From positions 1 through 64,000 of the forward strand of contig NZ_JBGTCA010000101.1 of NCBI RefSeq assembly GCF_041749095.1: a stretch of 64,000 nucleotides of DNA. The letters are read 5' to 3'. Below the pieces are notes generated by a model. The model had not been told where the DNA came from. It did no database searches and saw nothing but the letters and a program-made list of their open reading frames with translations. Below, in pieces: positions 27,313 to 35,858 of the stretch. The position numbers and the translations under genes were made by a program. Origin of the DNA: Aquiflexum sp041749095 (lineage in GTDB: Bacteria > Bacteroidota > Bacteroidia > Cytophagales > Cyclobacteriaceae). Position 1 is the stretch's first letter. The number at the start of each line of letters is the position of its first letter.

Positions 27313-28541
27313 TTCCCATTTTTGAAAAAATAAGGCCCCTGTCCATCACTATGTTAATTGTAACGGGCTTTTTTACTTGTTCTGAAAAAACCATCGAAAG
27401 TAATCTGCCAAACATTGAGCTGGTAGAAATACTGGAGTCAGAGGACTACCATTTTGAAGAGCCTTTTTTATATACCTCTAGCAAAGGTCAGACATACCTA
27501 TCCTGGATAGAAAAGTCGGATGACCTAAACTATTTTAAGTACTCCGTTTTGAATGACAATGCTTGGTCAGATCCCAAACTGATTGCTGAAGGATCAAACT
27601 GGTTTGTCAATTGGGCAGATTATCCGCAAATGGCGTCATTTGAAGACGGGACATTGATTGCCTTCTTTTTGGAAAAAAGCGGTCAGGGCACTTTTGCCTA
27701 TGACGTCAAAGTAACTTTATCTGCGGATGGGGTTTATTGGTCTTCTCCTTTTGTACTTCATGATGACAATACCCAAACCGAACATGGTTTTGTTTCTATG
27801 GCAGCCTGGGGGGAGAATATGCTTATCGCATGGCTTGACGGAAGAAATACAGGGAATAGCGGCCATGATGACCATCATCATGGCCACCAAGGTCAGATGA
27901 CATTGAGGGCTGCCCTTTTAGATTCAAAAGGAAATAAACTGGACGAATGGGAACTGGATGACAGGGTATGTGATTGTTGCCAAACGAATATTTCCATGTC
28001 GTCCAATGGACCGGTCATCGTATTCAGGGACCGCTCCGAAACTGAAATCAGGGATTTGGGAATCATCAGGTGGCTTGGCGAAAAATGGTCAGAAACGAAT
28101 CCGGTTAATATGGATCTATGGCAAATAGCCGCCTGTCCTGTAAACGGGCCAAGGGTTTCTGCCAAAGAAAATCAGGTAGCTGTTGCATGGTACACTGCTG
28201 CAAAAGACAGCCCTGAAGTAAAAGTCGCAATTTCGGGTAATGCAGGAAAAACATTTGACTTAACGTCACGGATAGATTTGGGCAAAACCATAGGAAGAGT
28301 TGATATCGATTGGATCAAAGAGGGTCTGGCAATGGTCACTTGGATGGAAGAAGGGAAGATATTGGCAAGGACAGTTACCCTTGATGGAAAATTGGGTCAA
28401 CCGATTCTTATTGCAGAAACTACCGAAAAGCGATCAAGTGGATTCCCTCAAATGACCGTCAACGGAGATGAAGTTTGGGTTGCATGGACTGATGATACTT
28501 CTGAAAGGAAAAAAATAAAAGTCTCTAAAATGATACTTTAA
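27309..28541 (+). CDS. Sialidase-like beta-propeller lipoprotein with CxCC and His-rich motifs
   Basis: 410 residues. The N-terminus has a lipobox-like GFFTC (Cys24). The rest is beta-propeller-like, with repeated G-x-x-Y/W-x-A-W-x-D/E strands as in BNR/sialidase families. It lacks the sialidase Asp-box series I would need to call it an enzyme. Unusual features are a His cluster HDDHHHGH (186-193) and cysteines C221, C223, C224 (VCDCCQT) and C276 (AACPVNG), which could hold metal. It overlaps the regulator by 4 bases, so it is made with the two-component system, possibly as a sensor partner or output. Confidence 0.75.
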   Translation: MIPIFEKIRPLSITMLIVTGFFTCSEKTIESNLPNIELVEILESEDYHFEEPFLYTSSKGQTYLSWIEKSDDLNYFKYSVLNDNAWSDPKLIAEGSNWFVNWADYPQMASFEDGTLIAFFLEKSGQGTFAYDVKVTLSADGVYWSSPFVLHDDNTQTEHGFVSMAAWGENMLIAWLDGRNTGNSGHDDHHHGHQGQMTLRAALLDSKGNKLDEWELDDRVCDCCQTNISMSSNGPVIVFRDRSETEIRDLGIIRWLGEKWSETNPVNMDLWQIAACPVNGPRVSAKENQVAVAWYTAAKDSPEVKVAISGNAGKTFDLTSRIDLGKTIGRVDIDWIKEGLAMVTWMEEGKILARTVTLDGKLGQPILIAETTEKRSSGFPQMTVNGDEVWVAWTDDTSERKKIKVSKMIL

Positions 28542-28570
28542 AAGCTTTTTGATTAAATAAATCAATAAAA

Positions 28571-28732
28571 GGTTAACCAAATTTTCTGTCCTTTTAGGGA
28601 CATTATATTGGTAGAAAAATTCAAATTTTGATTGGTTGTTGTGCCTTTAGGTACAAAATACATTCCGTACCTAAAGGCACGGTAACCTAATTTATAAAAT
28701 CTGTTCTACCCATATTTTGTCCCTAAAGGGAC
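28571..28732. repeat. Nested palindromic repeat (REPIN-like)
   Basis: Four self-complementary or paired arms lie in one unit: GTCCTTTTAGGGAC (28588-28601), GTGCCTTTAGGTAC (28641-28654), its exact complement GTACCTAAAGGCAC (28667-28680), and GTCCCTAAAGGGAC (28719-28732). GACATTATATTGGTAGA on the left mirrors TCTACCCATATTTTGTC on the right. This fits a pair of REP sequences in opposite orientation, of the type mobilised by RAYT transposases. Confidence 0.7.
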
Positions 28733-28833
28733 ATGGAGTACAATTTATTTTGGGTTTTGGAAAATTAAATCAGGAATACTCGACTATACAAAAAAGTAGG
28801 GATTTTCTATATCAATATCCTAAGGAGAGCATC

Positions 28834-29661
28834 TTATTGAATCTCCACATTATCCACAATCCCCAATAGAATTTCCATTTTTTCTTTCAGATCAACTATT
28901 CTAGAGGATGGGTAAAGAACTTCCGCTTTGATCAACTGAACAAAACTGCCTTGGTAGTCTTGTTCGTCAAACTTTTTAATGGCGTTATTATAATATTGCA
29001 ATCCCGCCAATTCTTTTAGCCCAATAAGCTCAAATGTCCTGTTCTGTTTTATAGTGTTAACGTTTCTACCCAAAACCAGAGGCTGATCCGGATTTGTAGA
29101 CTTTACAGAAGAAATAAATTTCTCTTCAAACTGTTTGATATCATTTGCTCCAAGAATAAGTCCGTTCAGGGCAAATGTACTTTCAATAATAAAAGGTATT
29201 CCTTCAAATTGACCTTTCAGATAAATATGCTCATCTGTTTCAATCAAGATGTAAGGAATACCGTATCGCTCTAAAAGCAGTGCGTAAGCACCTGAACCCG
29301 TAACGCAATCAAAGACACCATTTTTCAGAGTTCCCGAAAAAAAGGAATGTGGGGCATAAGTCTTTAATAGTTTTTTTTGGGTTTTATAAAAGATATCCGA
29401 CAGCAATTGAACATCTACATTTTTCCTTTGAGCTCTTTTATCCAATACTTTCAAAAGTTTTTCCCAATTCCTGAAATCCGGATCTTCTTCAGGTTGAAGG
29501 GCCTGAAGCAGCAGAAAGGGATCATTTTGGTGTTGGGTGAAATATTTCTTTTCCAGATTTGTATCAAAAAGTGTCAGTTTAATCTCCACATAATCATCCT
29601 GCGACTTTGCATGAAAGCCCAAAAATAAGATCAATATCAGAATGCTCAATAACTTTTTCAT
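28834..29661 (-). CDS. Secreted transglutaminase-like protein
   Basis: 275 residues with a signal peptide (MKKLLSILILILFLGFHAKS). The middle has a Cys-His-acid arrangement typical of transglutaminase-like cysteine proteins: C119 in GVFDCVTG, H145 in DEHIYL and E160 in FIIESTF. A helical C-terminal part follows. The substrate is unknown. The start at 29661 gives the best signal peptide. Confidence 0.7.
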   Translation of the reverse strand: MKKLLSILILILFLGFHAKSQDDYVEIKLTLFDTNLEKKYFTQHQNDPFLLLQALQPEEDPDFRNWEKLLKVLDKRAQRKNVDVQLLSDIFYKTQKKLLKTYAPHSFFSGTLKNGVFDCVTGSGAYALLLERYGIPYILIETDEHIYLKGQFEGIPFIIESTFALNGLILGANDIKQFEEKFISSVKSTNPDQPLVLGRNVNTIKQNRTFELIGLKELAGLQYYNNAIKKFDEQDYQGSFVQLIKAEVLYPSSRIVDLKEKMEILLGIVDNVEIQ

Positions 29662-29695
29662 GACTGACAGAAGGCATATGATAACTTTTGGTTAA

Positions 29696-29765
29696 CCCAA
29701 AGTTAACATTAAATTAACATTGACAAAACATTTCATGAAAATGTTAATATTAAGTTAACATTGGG
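29696..29765. repeat. 70-bp near-palindrome rich in TTAACATT
   Basis: From CCCAAAGTTAACATTAAATT to AATATTAAGTTAACATTGGG the sequence folds back on itself with about 26-bp arms and few mismatches, centred on TTTCATGAAA. TTAACATT or its complement occurs about four times. It starts 35 bases upstream of the transglutaminase-like gene, a plausible operator or extruding cruciform. Confidence 0.6.
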
Positions 29766-29879
29766 AATGAAAAAAAATGTCTCCCTGAGTAATGAAAATT
29801 GTGTTTTACAAAGGAGATGACATCAGGTTAATCGTCATCCCGAATAATAACATTTTTGGAAATGTTCAGAATTGGTAAT

Positions 29880-30060
29880 GAAATCAGGTTACTCCTACCT
29901 ACGGCAGGCAGGCGTCATTCCGAGGTACGAGGAATCTCCTGAGGATCAATTTATGTTTATAATTTGCATTTTCGGATCCTTATGAGACTCTTCTCCCGAT
30001 AGCCATCGGGATCAGGGTGACGGCTGCTCCGAATTACGTCATTGGTATCCCGACAGCAGT
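29880..30060. repeat. Mixed intergenic repeat patch
   Basis: Holds short palindromes (CCTACCTACGGCAGGCAGG near 29893; CCCGATAGCCATCGGG near 29996) and a GTCATTCCGAGG-type string of the sort scattered in Cytophagales genomes. No coding potential of note. It sits between the transglutaminase-like gene and rlmH. Confidence 0.45.
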
Positions 30061-30213
30061 ACGGGAGAGATGTCTATCGCCAGAATCAGCGTCAAAGTAT
30101 ACTTCTACCAAAAGGTTCAATATTCCAAATTCGACTCCAAAGATTTTGTCATCGGTTACGGATAATCCAGGAATCTCAAATTAAGGCTCCTACCTTAAAA
30201 AAATCGCAAATAT

Positions 30214-30687
30214 TCACTGATGATGATAGGGCTCGTTTTTCAAAATGGTAAAAGCCCTATACAATTGCTCGGTAAAAAATACCCTTACCATCTGATGTGA
30301 AAAAGTCATTCTGGACAGGGACATCTTACCATTTGCCCTTTGGTACACACCTTCAGAAAATCCGTAAGGTCCCCCAATTACAAAAATCAATTGCTTCAAG
30401 CCTGCATTCATTTTCTTTTGGAGATAGTCCGAAAAATCCACGGAGGAATATTGCTTTCCCTGTTCATCAAGCAAAACCAATTCATCTGAGGTCTGTACTT
30501 TTTTCAGAATCAGCTCACCTTCCTTTTCCTTTTGGGCTGTCTCTGAAAGGTTTTTGGCATTTTTGAGATCCGGAATGATTTCCATTTCAAACTTGATATA
30601 AAACCCCAAACGCTTGATATACTCATCCAAAAGGGACTGAATGGCAGCATGGTCTGTTTTGCCGACGGCGATAAGTCTGATCTGCAT
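30214..30687 (-). CDS. rlmH: 23S rRNA pseudouridine-1915 N3-methyltransferase
   Basis: Methylates pseudouridine 1915 in helix 69 of 23S rRNA using SAM, acting on whole 70S ribosomes. 157 residues, the full length. The trefoil-knot SAM site is FVIGGPYGFSEGVY (102-115), and the C-terminus FSHQMVRVFFTEQLYRAF plus NEPYHHQ is diagnostic. Confidence 0.96.
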   Translation of the reverse strand: MQIRLIAVGKTDHAAIQSLLDEYIKRLGFYIKFEMEIIPDLKNAKNLSETAQKEKEGELILKKVQTSDELVLLDEQGKQYSSVDFSDYLQKKMNAGLKQLIFVIGGPYGFSEGVYQRANGKMSLSRMTFSHQMVRVFFTEQLYRAFTILKNEPYHHQ

Positions 30688-30870
30688 CCTGCAAAATAAT
30701 TAAAGCTTCTCCGAAAAAATCTTGATAAGGTGGATTTTATTAGGAAAAAAATTGTATCGTTTGATTTGGATGAAAGACAGATTGGATATTTAGGATTTTG
30801 GTTCTAAGTTTAGATAATTCAAATATATCCGCAACTATTGCGCTATGTATGCCATATGGAACAAATAGCT

Positions 30871-30887
30871 GTTGGTGGTATTGCTTT
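30871..30887. repeat. Left boundary repeat of the 150-residue gene
   Basis: GTTGGTGGTATTGCTTT. Its inverted partner, AAAGCACAGCCACCAA, is at 31387-31402 (13 of 16 match), so the intervening gene is bracketed as a cassette would be. Confidence 0.45.
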
Positions 30888-30934
30888 AAAAAAAAGACAG
30901 TTGACAATTACATAGACGTAGACTGACAAATAAA

Positions 30935-31387
30935 ATGAACAAACTGACATTTGAAATACAGACTCATAAGGACTTCTATAAAAAACTAATTGAAGAATAT
31001 AAGGACTTCTTAAATCAACCTCTCTCGTCAAGACATGCAATTAATTTCTCAATGACAGCATATCATTTAATTGAATGGATTTACCATGACGACAATGAAA
31101 CTAAACCAAAGACATTAAACGACTTTAGACAAGAGATAAAGGACAAATGCCCCGAAATGCAAATTGTGCATGACATTGCAACAGGAGGAAAACATTATAA
31201 ATTATGGAAACATAATCCAAAGACGGAGAACACTAAATTAAAAGGCGGAACATTTAGTAGAGGTTTTTCAAAAGCATTTAACATCTCCCTTTTAAAAGTT
31301 GAAATGAAAGACGGACAAATAATGGACTTTGAGGACGTAGCAAAAACTATAATGACATTTTGGGACTCCTATTATAAAGAGGAGTGA
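30935..31387 (+). CDS. Unknown protein in cassette-like setting
   Basis: 150 residues, no signal peptide. It is rich in Lys, Asp and His and has two conserved-looking patches: SRHAINFSMTAYHLIEWIYH (32-51) and VHDIATGGKHYKLWKH. The Rx..H pattern is faintly like HEPN nucleases, but I cannot confirm that. Base use (many GAC codons, AT-rich) differs from backbone neighbours. It is flanked by an imperfect inverted repeat and followed by an intron remnant. Confidence 0.6.
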   Translation: MNKLTFEIQTHKDFYKKLIEEYKDFLNQPLSSRHAINFSMTAYHLIEWIYHDDNETKPKTLNDFRQEIKDKCPEMQIVHDIATGGKHYKLWKHNPKTENTKLKGGTFSRGFSKAFNISLLKVEMKDGQIMDFEDVAKTIMTFWDSYYKEE

Positions 31388-31401
31388 AAGCACAGCCACC
31401 A

Positions 31402-31750
31402 ATCGAGTAGACGGCCGTGAGCCATAAGCTCACGGTTCGCCTCTCACACCACTATACGTACGGGTCTCGTATACAGCGGTTCGTAAAGCATTAGGCCGCC
31501 GCTCTTTACACCAACAACCTCTTTCCGTTACTTTTAAGATAAGGCTATGCCGATAGCTATCGGCACTCCTTATCGAACCTGCCTTGCCGTCAGGCAGGTT
31601 TTCAATTCACAATACAGCCTGCCCCGACTTCTTCGGGGTTCGGCCCTTCACCAACTCGCCTGCAAGGGATGCCGTCATTCGTCGGCACAGGCATTTCACC
31701 CTCTGGAATAATTTGGTATCTTCGATACCAGATGCCCATGCTGGGCACAC
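31402..31750 (-). mobile_element. ORF-less group II intron remnant 1
   Basis: On the minus strand it begins GTGTGCCCAGCATGGGC, the GUGYG 5' end of bacterial group II introns, and ends CTACTCGAT. Near the 3' end, 31447-31482 reads as a domain V-like hairpin (GCTGTATACG, loop, CGTACGTATAGT), followed by a domain VI-like hairpin and GGTGTGAGAGG. GGCGAGTTGGTGAAGGGCC, typical of domain I, is also present. At about 349 bases it lacks the reverse transcriptase ORF, so it is a deletion derivative. Confidence 0.7.
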
Positions 31751-31768
31751 ACAAAATAATTTACAGAT

Positions 31769-32182
31769 ATGAAAGACAATCAAAACAACCCATTTGAAGA
31801 CTCAGCATTAACTACAATATTGGTGGTGTCAGATATGGCTAAATCCAAAACGTTTTATACTGACGTCCTAGGAGCAAAAATATTTCGCGAATATGGCGGT
31901 GACTCATTGGTTTTGCAGTTTATGGGAAATTGGCTTCTCTTGGTTACCCCAGGAGGCCCAACAGAAGACAAGCCTGATACTCATTTTGTTGTTCCAGTAG
32001 TGAAGAATAAAGTTAGCCATGCTTTTACCATTAGAGTAAGAGACTGCATTAAGTCTTACGGAATATTAATAGAGAAGGGAGCTGAATTTATTACACCACC
32101 ATTTGAAAGAGGGTCAGAGACTAGATGTTTTTTTCGAGATCCGGATGGTCATTTATTTGAGATAAGTGAATACAATAAATAA
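31769..32182 (+). CDS. VOC family (glyoxalase/bleomycin-resistance fold) protein
   Basis: 137 residues. The first strand ALTTILVVSDMAKSKTFYTDVLGAK and the final RCFFRDPDGHLFEISEY are the standard start and end of a single VOC unit, with E near residue 133 as a metal ligand. The substrate is unknown: lyase, dioxygenase or resistance binding protein are all possible. It has its own start 19 bases downstream of the intron 5' end. Confidence 0.85.
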   Translation: MKDNQNNPFEDSALTTILVVSDMAKSKTFYTDVLGAKIFREYGGDSLVLQFMGNWLLLVTPGGPTEDKPDTHFVVPVVKNKVSHAFTIRVRDCIKSYGILIEKGAEFITPPFERGSETRCFFRDPDGHLFEISEYNK

Positions 32183-32200
32183 CAAAGAACCAAACTATTA

Positions 32201-32330
32201 CCAACAGGCTATAGCAAATGCGGGTTGACTGCTTAAAAATGAAGATATTGCAACTAAATAAAATCACGGTAGGCAGAAAAGAAGGCAGCTCCGAAATCCC
32301 ACACTTGCCATAGCCAAGGACCGTTGTAGC
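32201..32330. repeat. attC-like imperfect inverted repeat A
   Basis: The left arm GGCTATAGCAAATGCGGG (32207-32224) pairs with CCCACACTTGCCATAGCC (32298-32315), 15 of 18 matching, and ends in CCGTTGTAGC (32321-32330). Spacing, a mismatched fold and a GTTG-type end resemble integron attC sites. It sits exactly between the VOC and Crp genes. Confidence 0.45.
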
Positions 32331-32340
32331 GAATTAAAAA

Positions 32341-32922
32341 ATGACGACAGAACCGTTAATAGACTATTTCAACAAACTTCTTCCATTAGACAAAGAGGAA
32401 AAGTTCGCTGTGGAAGCTTTTTTCAAAGAACGTAAGATAAAACGGAGGCAATTTATTCTGCAGGAAGGTGATGTCAGTAAAATCAACACTTTTGTGGTTG
32501 AAGGGTGCTTCAAGATGTACATGGTTGATACAAACGGTAAAGAACATAATCTTCAATTTGCGATAGAAAATTGGTGGATAGGTGATGTAGGTAGCTTTCA
32601 TACTGAACAGCCGAGCAAACTATATATTGAAGCCATCGAAAATTCAGTGATTCTTCAAATCAACAAAGAAGACCAACTGAAATTGTTTGTTGAGTACCCT
32701 AAATTCAATCGAATTTTTAGAGTGTTAACCGAAAATGCTTTGGTAAGTACCCAACGTAGAGTTTTGCAGAATATCAGTTCTACAGCCGAAGAACGCTATC
32801 TTGATTTTATGGAACGTTATCCCCATTTCTTTAATCGCATTTCCAACGTTCAAATTGCATCTTACCTTGGAGTAACTCCTGAATTCCTGAGCACCATTCG
32901 CAAAAGGTTAGTCAAATCTTAA
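32341..32922 (+). CDS. Crp/Fnr family transcriptional regulator
   Basis: 193 residues. An N-terminal cyclic-nucleotide-type barrel (about 25-115) with RQFILQEGDVSKINTFVVEG is followed by a dimer helix and a C-terminal helix-turn-helix (VQIASYLGVTPEFLSTIRKRL). No FeS cysteines are seen. It lies upstream of the NTF2-like lipoprotein and reductase genes (42-bp gap), so it may control them. Confidence 0.9.
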   Translation: MTTEPLIDYFNKLLPLDKEEKFAVEAFFKERKIKRRQFILQEGDVSKINTFVVEGCFKMYMVDTNGKEHNLQFAIENWWIGDVGSFHTEQPSKLYIEAIENSVILQINKEDQLKLFVEYPKFNRIFRVLTENALVSTQRRVLQNISSTAEERYLDFMERYPHFFNRISNVQIASYLGVTPEFLSTIRKRLVKS

Positions 32923-33008
32923 TCTACTTTAGGTTTATTTCTTAATGTATCTTATAGGTACGCATGATTCTATTTCTTGACCTTTGTTTCAAACAAAATC
33001 GAAAAGAA

Positions 33009-33509
33009 ATGAAGAAATGTTTAATGCCCATAGTTGCCATTTTTCTAATGACATCATGTGGTCAAAATAGCAATCAAGAGTCAAATCAAAGTTTAACTGA
33101 AAAAACAGAAGTCATGCAAAAAATAGAAAAGCAAAAAATAGAAGCATTATTGGGTGAGTACAAAAAATCATTGAATACATCAGATGCGAAACTTGCCCAA
33201 AGCCTCTACACCAAGGATGGGGTATTCATGCCAACCGAGGCTCCTTCGGGTATAGGTTCTGAAGGCATTCTTAAGTCTTATGAATTCGTATTTTCTCAAA
33301 TTCAATTGAATATAGAATTTTTCATTGAAGAAATTGAAGTAGAAGGAAACATGGCTTTTGCAGTAACCAGTTCAAAGGGAACGGTTAAAATCCTTGCAAA
33401 CGGTGTTGAAGCACCAGAAGCAAACAGAGAACTTTTCGTATTCGAAAAAGTAAACGGAGAATGGAATATTGCCCGGTACATGTTCAACAAGACTGAACCG
33501 AAGCAATAA
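33009..33509 (+). CDS. NTF2-like (SnoaL/YybH type) lipoprotein
   Basis: 166 residues from the ATG at 33009. A frame 45 bases longer exists, but MKKCLMPIVAIFLMTSCGQ is a textbook lipoprotein signal with Cys17. The mature part, YKKSLNTSDAKLAQSLYTKDGVFMPTEAP onward, is a cone-shaped NTF2-like domain used as a ligand-binding or isomerase scaffold. The next gene starts 2 bases after its stop, so the two are co-transcribed. Confidence 0.82.
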   Translation: MKKCLMPIVAIFLMTSCGQNSNQESNQSLTEKTEVMQKIEKQKIEALLGEYKKSLNTSDAKLAQSLYTKDGVFMPTEAPSGIGSEGILKSYEFVFSQIQLNIEFFIEEIEVEGNMAFAVTSSKGTVKILANGVEAPEANRELFVFEKVNGEWNIARYMFNKTEPKQ

Positions 33510-33511
33510 CT

Positions 33512-34480
33512 ATGAAAGCAGCTGTAACAGTTCATACAGGCAATCCTGATGTCATAAAATTTCAGGAAGTGCCCATACCAATTGTTGAATCAGATTGGGT
33601 GCTAATAAAGGTCAAAGCATTCGGACTCAACAGATCGGAGCTTTTCACCAGGAAAGGGGATTCTCCAGGTGTTGAGTTTCCTAGAATACAAGGCATTGAA
33701 TGCGTTGGGATTGTGGAAGAAGACCCATCAAACACTTATAAGAAAGGACAGCAAGTAGCAGCTATAATGGGCGGAATGGGGAGATTCTTTGATGGTGGTT
33801 ATGCGGAATACACTTTGGCGCCCTTAGAGATCATATTTCCTTTTGAAAGCACTTTAGATTGGGAGATACTTGGAGCAATTCCAGAAATGTTTCAAACTGT
33901 GTCTGGCTCAATCTATCAGGCATTGGAAATTGAAAAGGATGAAACATTGTTAATAAGGGGAGGCACTTCTTCAATAGGAATGTTGTCTTGTCAACTTGCC
34001 AAAGCTAAAGGATTGACCGTGCTTTCAACTACCAGAAATTCAGAGAAGACACAAGCGTTACTTGATAATGGAGCCGACCATGTTATTATCGATAATGGAA
34101 CTGTAAAAGAAGAAGTCAGGAAAATATACCCAATGGGAGTGAATAAGGTTCTTGAATTGATAGGAACCAGGACGTTAAAGGATTCTTTGAAATGTATTGC
34201 CCTAAAAGGGATGGTCTGCATGACAGGAATATTAGGGAGCGAATGGACAATGAAAGCGTTCACCCCTATGGGAGACATTCCATCATTAGGCAGACTCACT
34301 GTATATATGGGGGAATCAAACAATCTCTCTAAAGAATTGCTTCAGGAATTTATTGTTGAAGTAGAAAATGGAAGTGTCAAATTAAATATTGACAAAGTCT
34401 TTCATTTGGATCAGCTTGCAAAAGCTCATGAGTACATGGAAAACAATAAAGCAAAAGGGAAATTAGTAGTCAAGGTTTAA
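33512..34480 (+). CDS. Zinc-free medium-chain reductase (quinone oxidoreductase type)
   Basis: 322 residues. A GroES-like N-terminal fold (VLIKVKAFGLNRSELFTRKG) is followed by a Rossmann fold with LIRGGTSSIGMLSCQLAK. It lacks zinc-binding cysteine clusters. It probably reduces quinones or activated alkenes with NADPH. It is tightly linked to the upstream lipoprotein. Confidence 0.88.
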   Translation: MKAAVTVHTGNPDVIKFQEVPIPIVESDWVLIKVKAFGLNRSELFTRKGDSPGVEFPRIQGIECVGIVEEDPSNTYKKGQQVAAIMGGMGRFFDGGYAEYTLAPLEIIFPFESTLDWEILGAIPEMFQTVSGSIYQALEIEKDETLLIRGGTSSIGMLSCQLAKAKGLTVLSTTRNSEKTQALLDNGADHVIIDNGTVKEEVRKIYPMGVNKVLELIGTRTLKDSLKCIALKGMVCMTGILGSEWTMKAFTPMGDIPSLGRLTVYMGESNNLSKELLQEFIVEVENGSVKLNIDKVFHLDQLAKAHEYMENNKAKGKLVVKV

Positions 34481-34486
34481 AAAAAA

Positions 34487-34620
34487 CCGCTACAAAACTG
34501 TATAAAAGCAGTATCGGTTTGGGTGCGAACGTAAACTGTTTTTGTGTGAATTAAGTATCCTGCCATTTGAAAAGTAAGTGCATTTAATCCGCTATTGCTC
34601 TAATACTTGACCGTTGCAGC
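34487..34620. repeat. attC-like imperfect inverted repeat B
   Basis: CCGCTACAA at 34487 and CCGTTGCAGC at 34611 frame the arms TATAAAAGCAGTATCGGTTT (34501-34520) and AATCCGCTATTGCTCTAATA (34586-34605), 15 of 20 matching as an inverted repeat. Its end motif resembles that of repeat A. The rest of the 340-base gap (34621-34820) shows nothing else clear. Confidence 0.45.
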
Positions 34621-34832
34621 AGCTTAAAAAACTACGCCAAAAGATGAATCAAAACGAAAAGCTTCATGATGCCCCAAGTAGAACTATATCAGTAAAGCGT
34701 CTTTTAATGGAAGCTTTCTTCAGCAATATCCTTTAGTCTTTCGCTAAAATCCATTAATAACCCTATTTGCACAGCATTACTTTTATGTTTTGATTTGATC
34801 AAACTTAAAAAAGAAATACGGTGAAGGATAAA

Positions 34833-35858
34833 ATGAAAGCAGCTGTTCAGCTTAGGAAAGGCTCTCCAACCTCTGATAAGGTGTTGTTGGTAAAAGATGA
34901 TGTTCCGATCCCAACGCTTCGCAAGGGTGAAATTCTAATCAAGGTTGCCGCATCTGCTATCAATCCCTTGGACTGGAAAGTAATTCTCGGAATTTTTCCT
35001 TTGCGTAAGTCCGGGCTGGTGGGTGTTGATGCGAGTGGCACAGTGGAAAAAATTGCAGAAGGTACCAAAACTGATCTAAAAGTAGGCGATAAAGTGTATG
35101 GCGATCCGGGTGAAACAAACCCGGGTAGTTTTGCAGAGTACATGCGCATACGGGCAGATAATGCTGCTAGAATTCCGAGAAACCTGAACTTTGTGCAAGC
35201 CGCTTCCCTGCCCGCGGTGGGCTTAAGTGCCATTCAGGGTCTATTAAAGAGTGGCAAGTTAAAGCCTGGACACAAAGTCTGCATTACCGGGGGTTCAGGG
35301 GGTGTTGGATCCATAGCCATTCAGGTGGCAAAAACCATGGGAGCATCAGAAATTTGGGCCACAGGCAGCTCGGTGGAATTTATCAAGGCGCTGGGCGCAG
35401 ACTATGTGATTAATTACAAAGAAGAGTCTGTTTTTGATGCACTTAAAGGCAAACAATTCGATATTATTTTTGATACGGTGGGTGGCATAGACCAATGGAA
35501 AGCTGCGCAGGAAGGAGGTCTCAAAAAAGGTGGGAAATATGTCACAACTGCCGGAGACTGTGACCATAGTATCTTTAATTTAATTAAAAACTGGGGCTGG
35601 CGTTACCTCAAATACAAGTTGGGGCTGGGGATACATTATACTTTTTTTAGGGTCAAAACATCTCCGCCAGATGTAGCTCAAGACATGAAAATACTTACGG
35701 AATTGGTAGAAGCAGAACAAGTCAAACCCGTTATCGTTCCGCGCTCATTTGAGCTGACTACCGAGTCATTGCATGCCATGATGGAGGCCAGCATGTCTAA
35801 TCGAAGCAAAGGAAAACTAGTCATGAAAATTAACCAAAAATATTCTAGTAAATTATGA
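34833..35858 (+). CDS. NAD(P)-dependent alcohol dehydrogenase family protein (MDR)
   Basis: 341 residues from the ATG at 34833; a GTG 12 bases upstream is also open. GroES-like domain with GEILIKVAASAINPLDWKV, and cofactor loop CITGGSGGVGSIAIQVAK. No zinc ligands, so it is a quinone-reductase-like enzyme. It overlaps the next gene by 4 bases. Confidence 0.88.
   Translation: MKAAVQLRKGSPTSDKVLLVKDDVPIPTLRKGEILIKVAASAINPLDWKVILGIFPLRKSGLVGVDASGTVEKIAEGTKTDLKVGDKVYGDPGETNPGSFAEYMRIRADNAARIPRNLNFVQAASLPAVGLSAIQGLLKSGKLKPGHKVCITGGSGGVGSIAIQVAKTMGASEIWATGSSVEFIKALGADYVINYKEESVFDALKGKQFDIIFDTVGGIDQWKAAQEGGLKKGGKYVTTAGDCDHSIFNLIKNWGWRYLKYKLGLGIHYTFFRVKTSPPDVAQDMKILTELVEAEQVKPVIVPRSFELTTESLHAMMEASMSNRSKGKLVMKINQKYSSKL

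Noticed and set aside
28571..28732. CRISPR-like repeats
   Set aside because: The repeats are inverted and nested, without equal spacers or more than two direct copies.
30042..30251. Plus-strand 69-codon ORF
   Set aside because: Overlaps rlmH on the other strand and the repeat patch; no signal for a protein.
31584..31772. Plus-strand 62-codon ORF
   Set aside because: It lies inside group II intron remnant 1 and has biased, structure-derived composition; no protein family is suggested.
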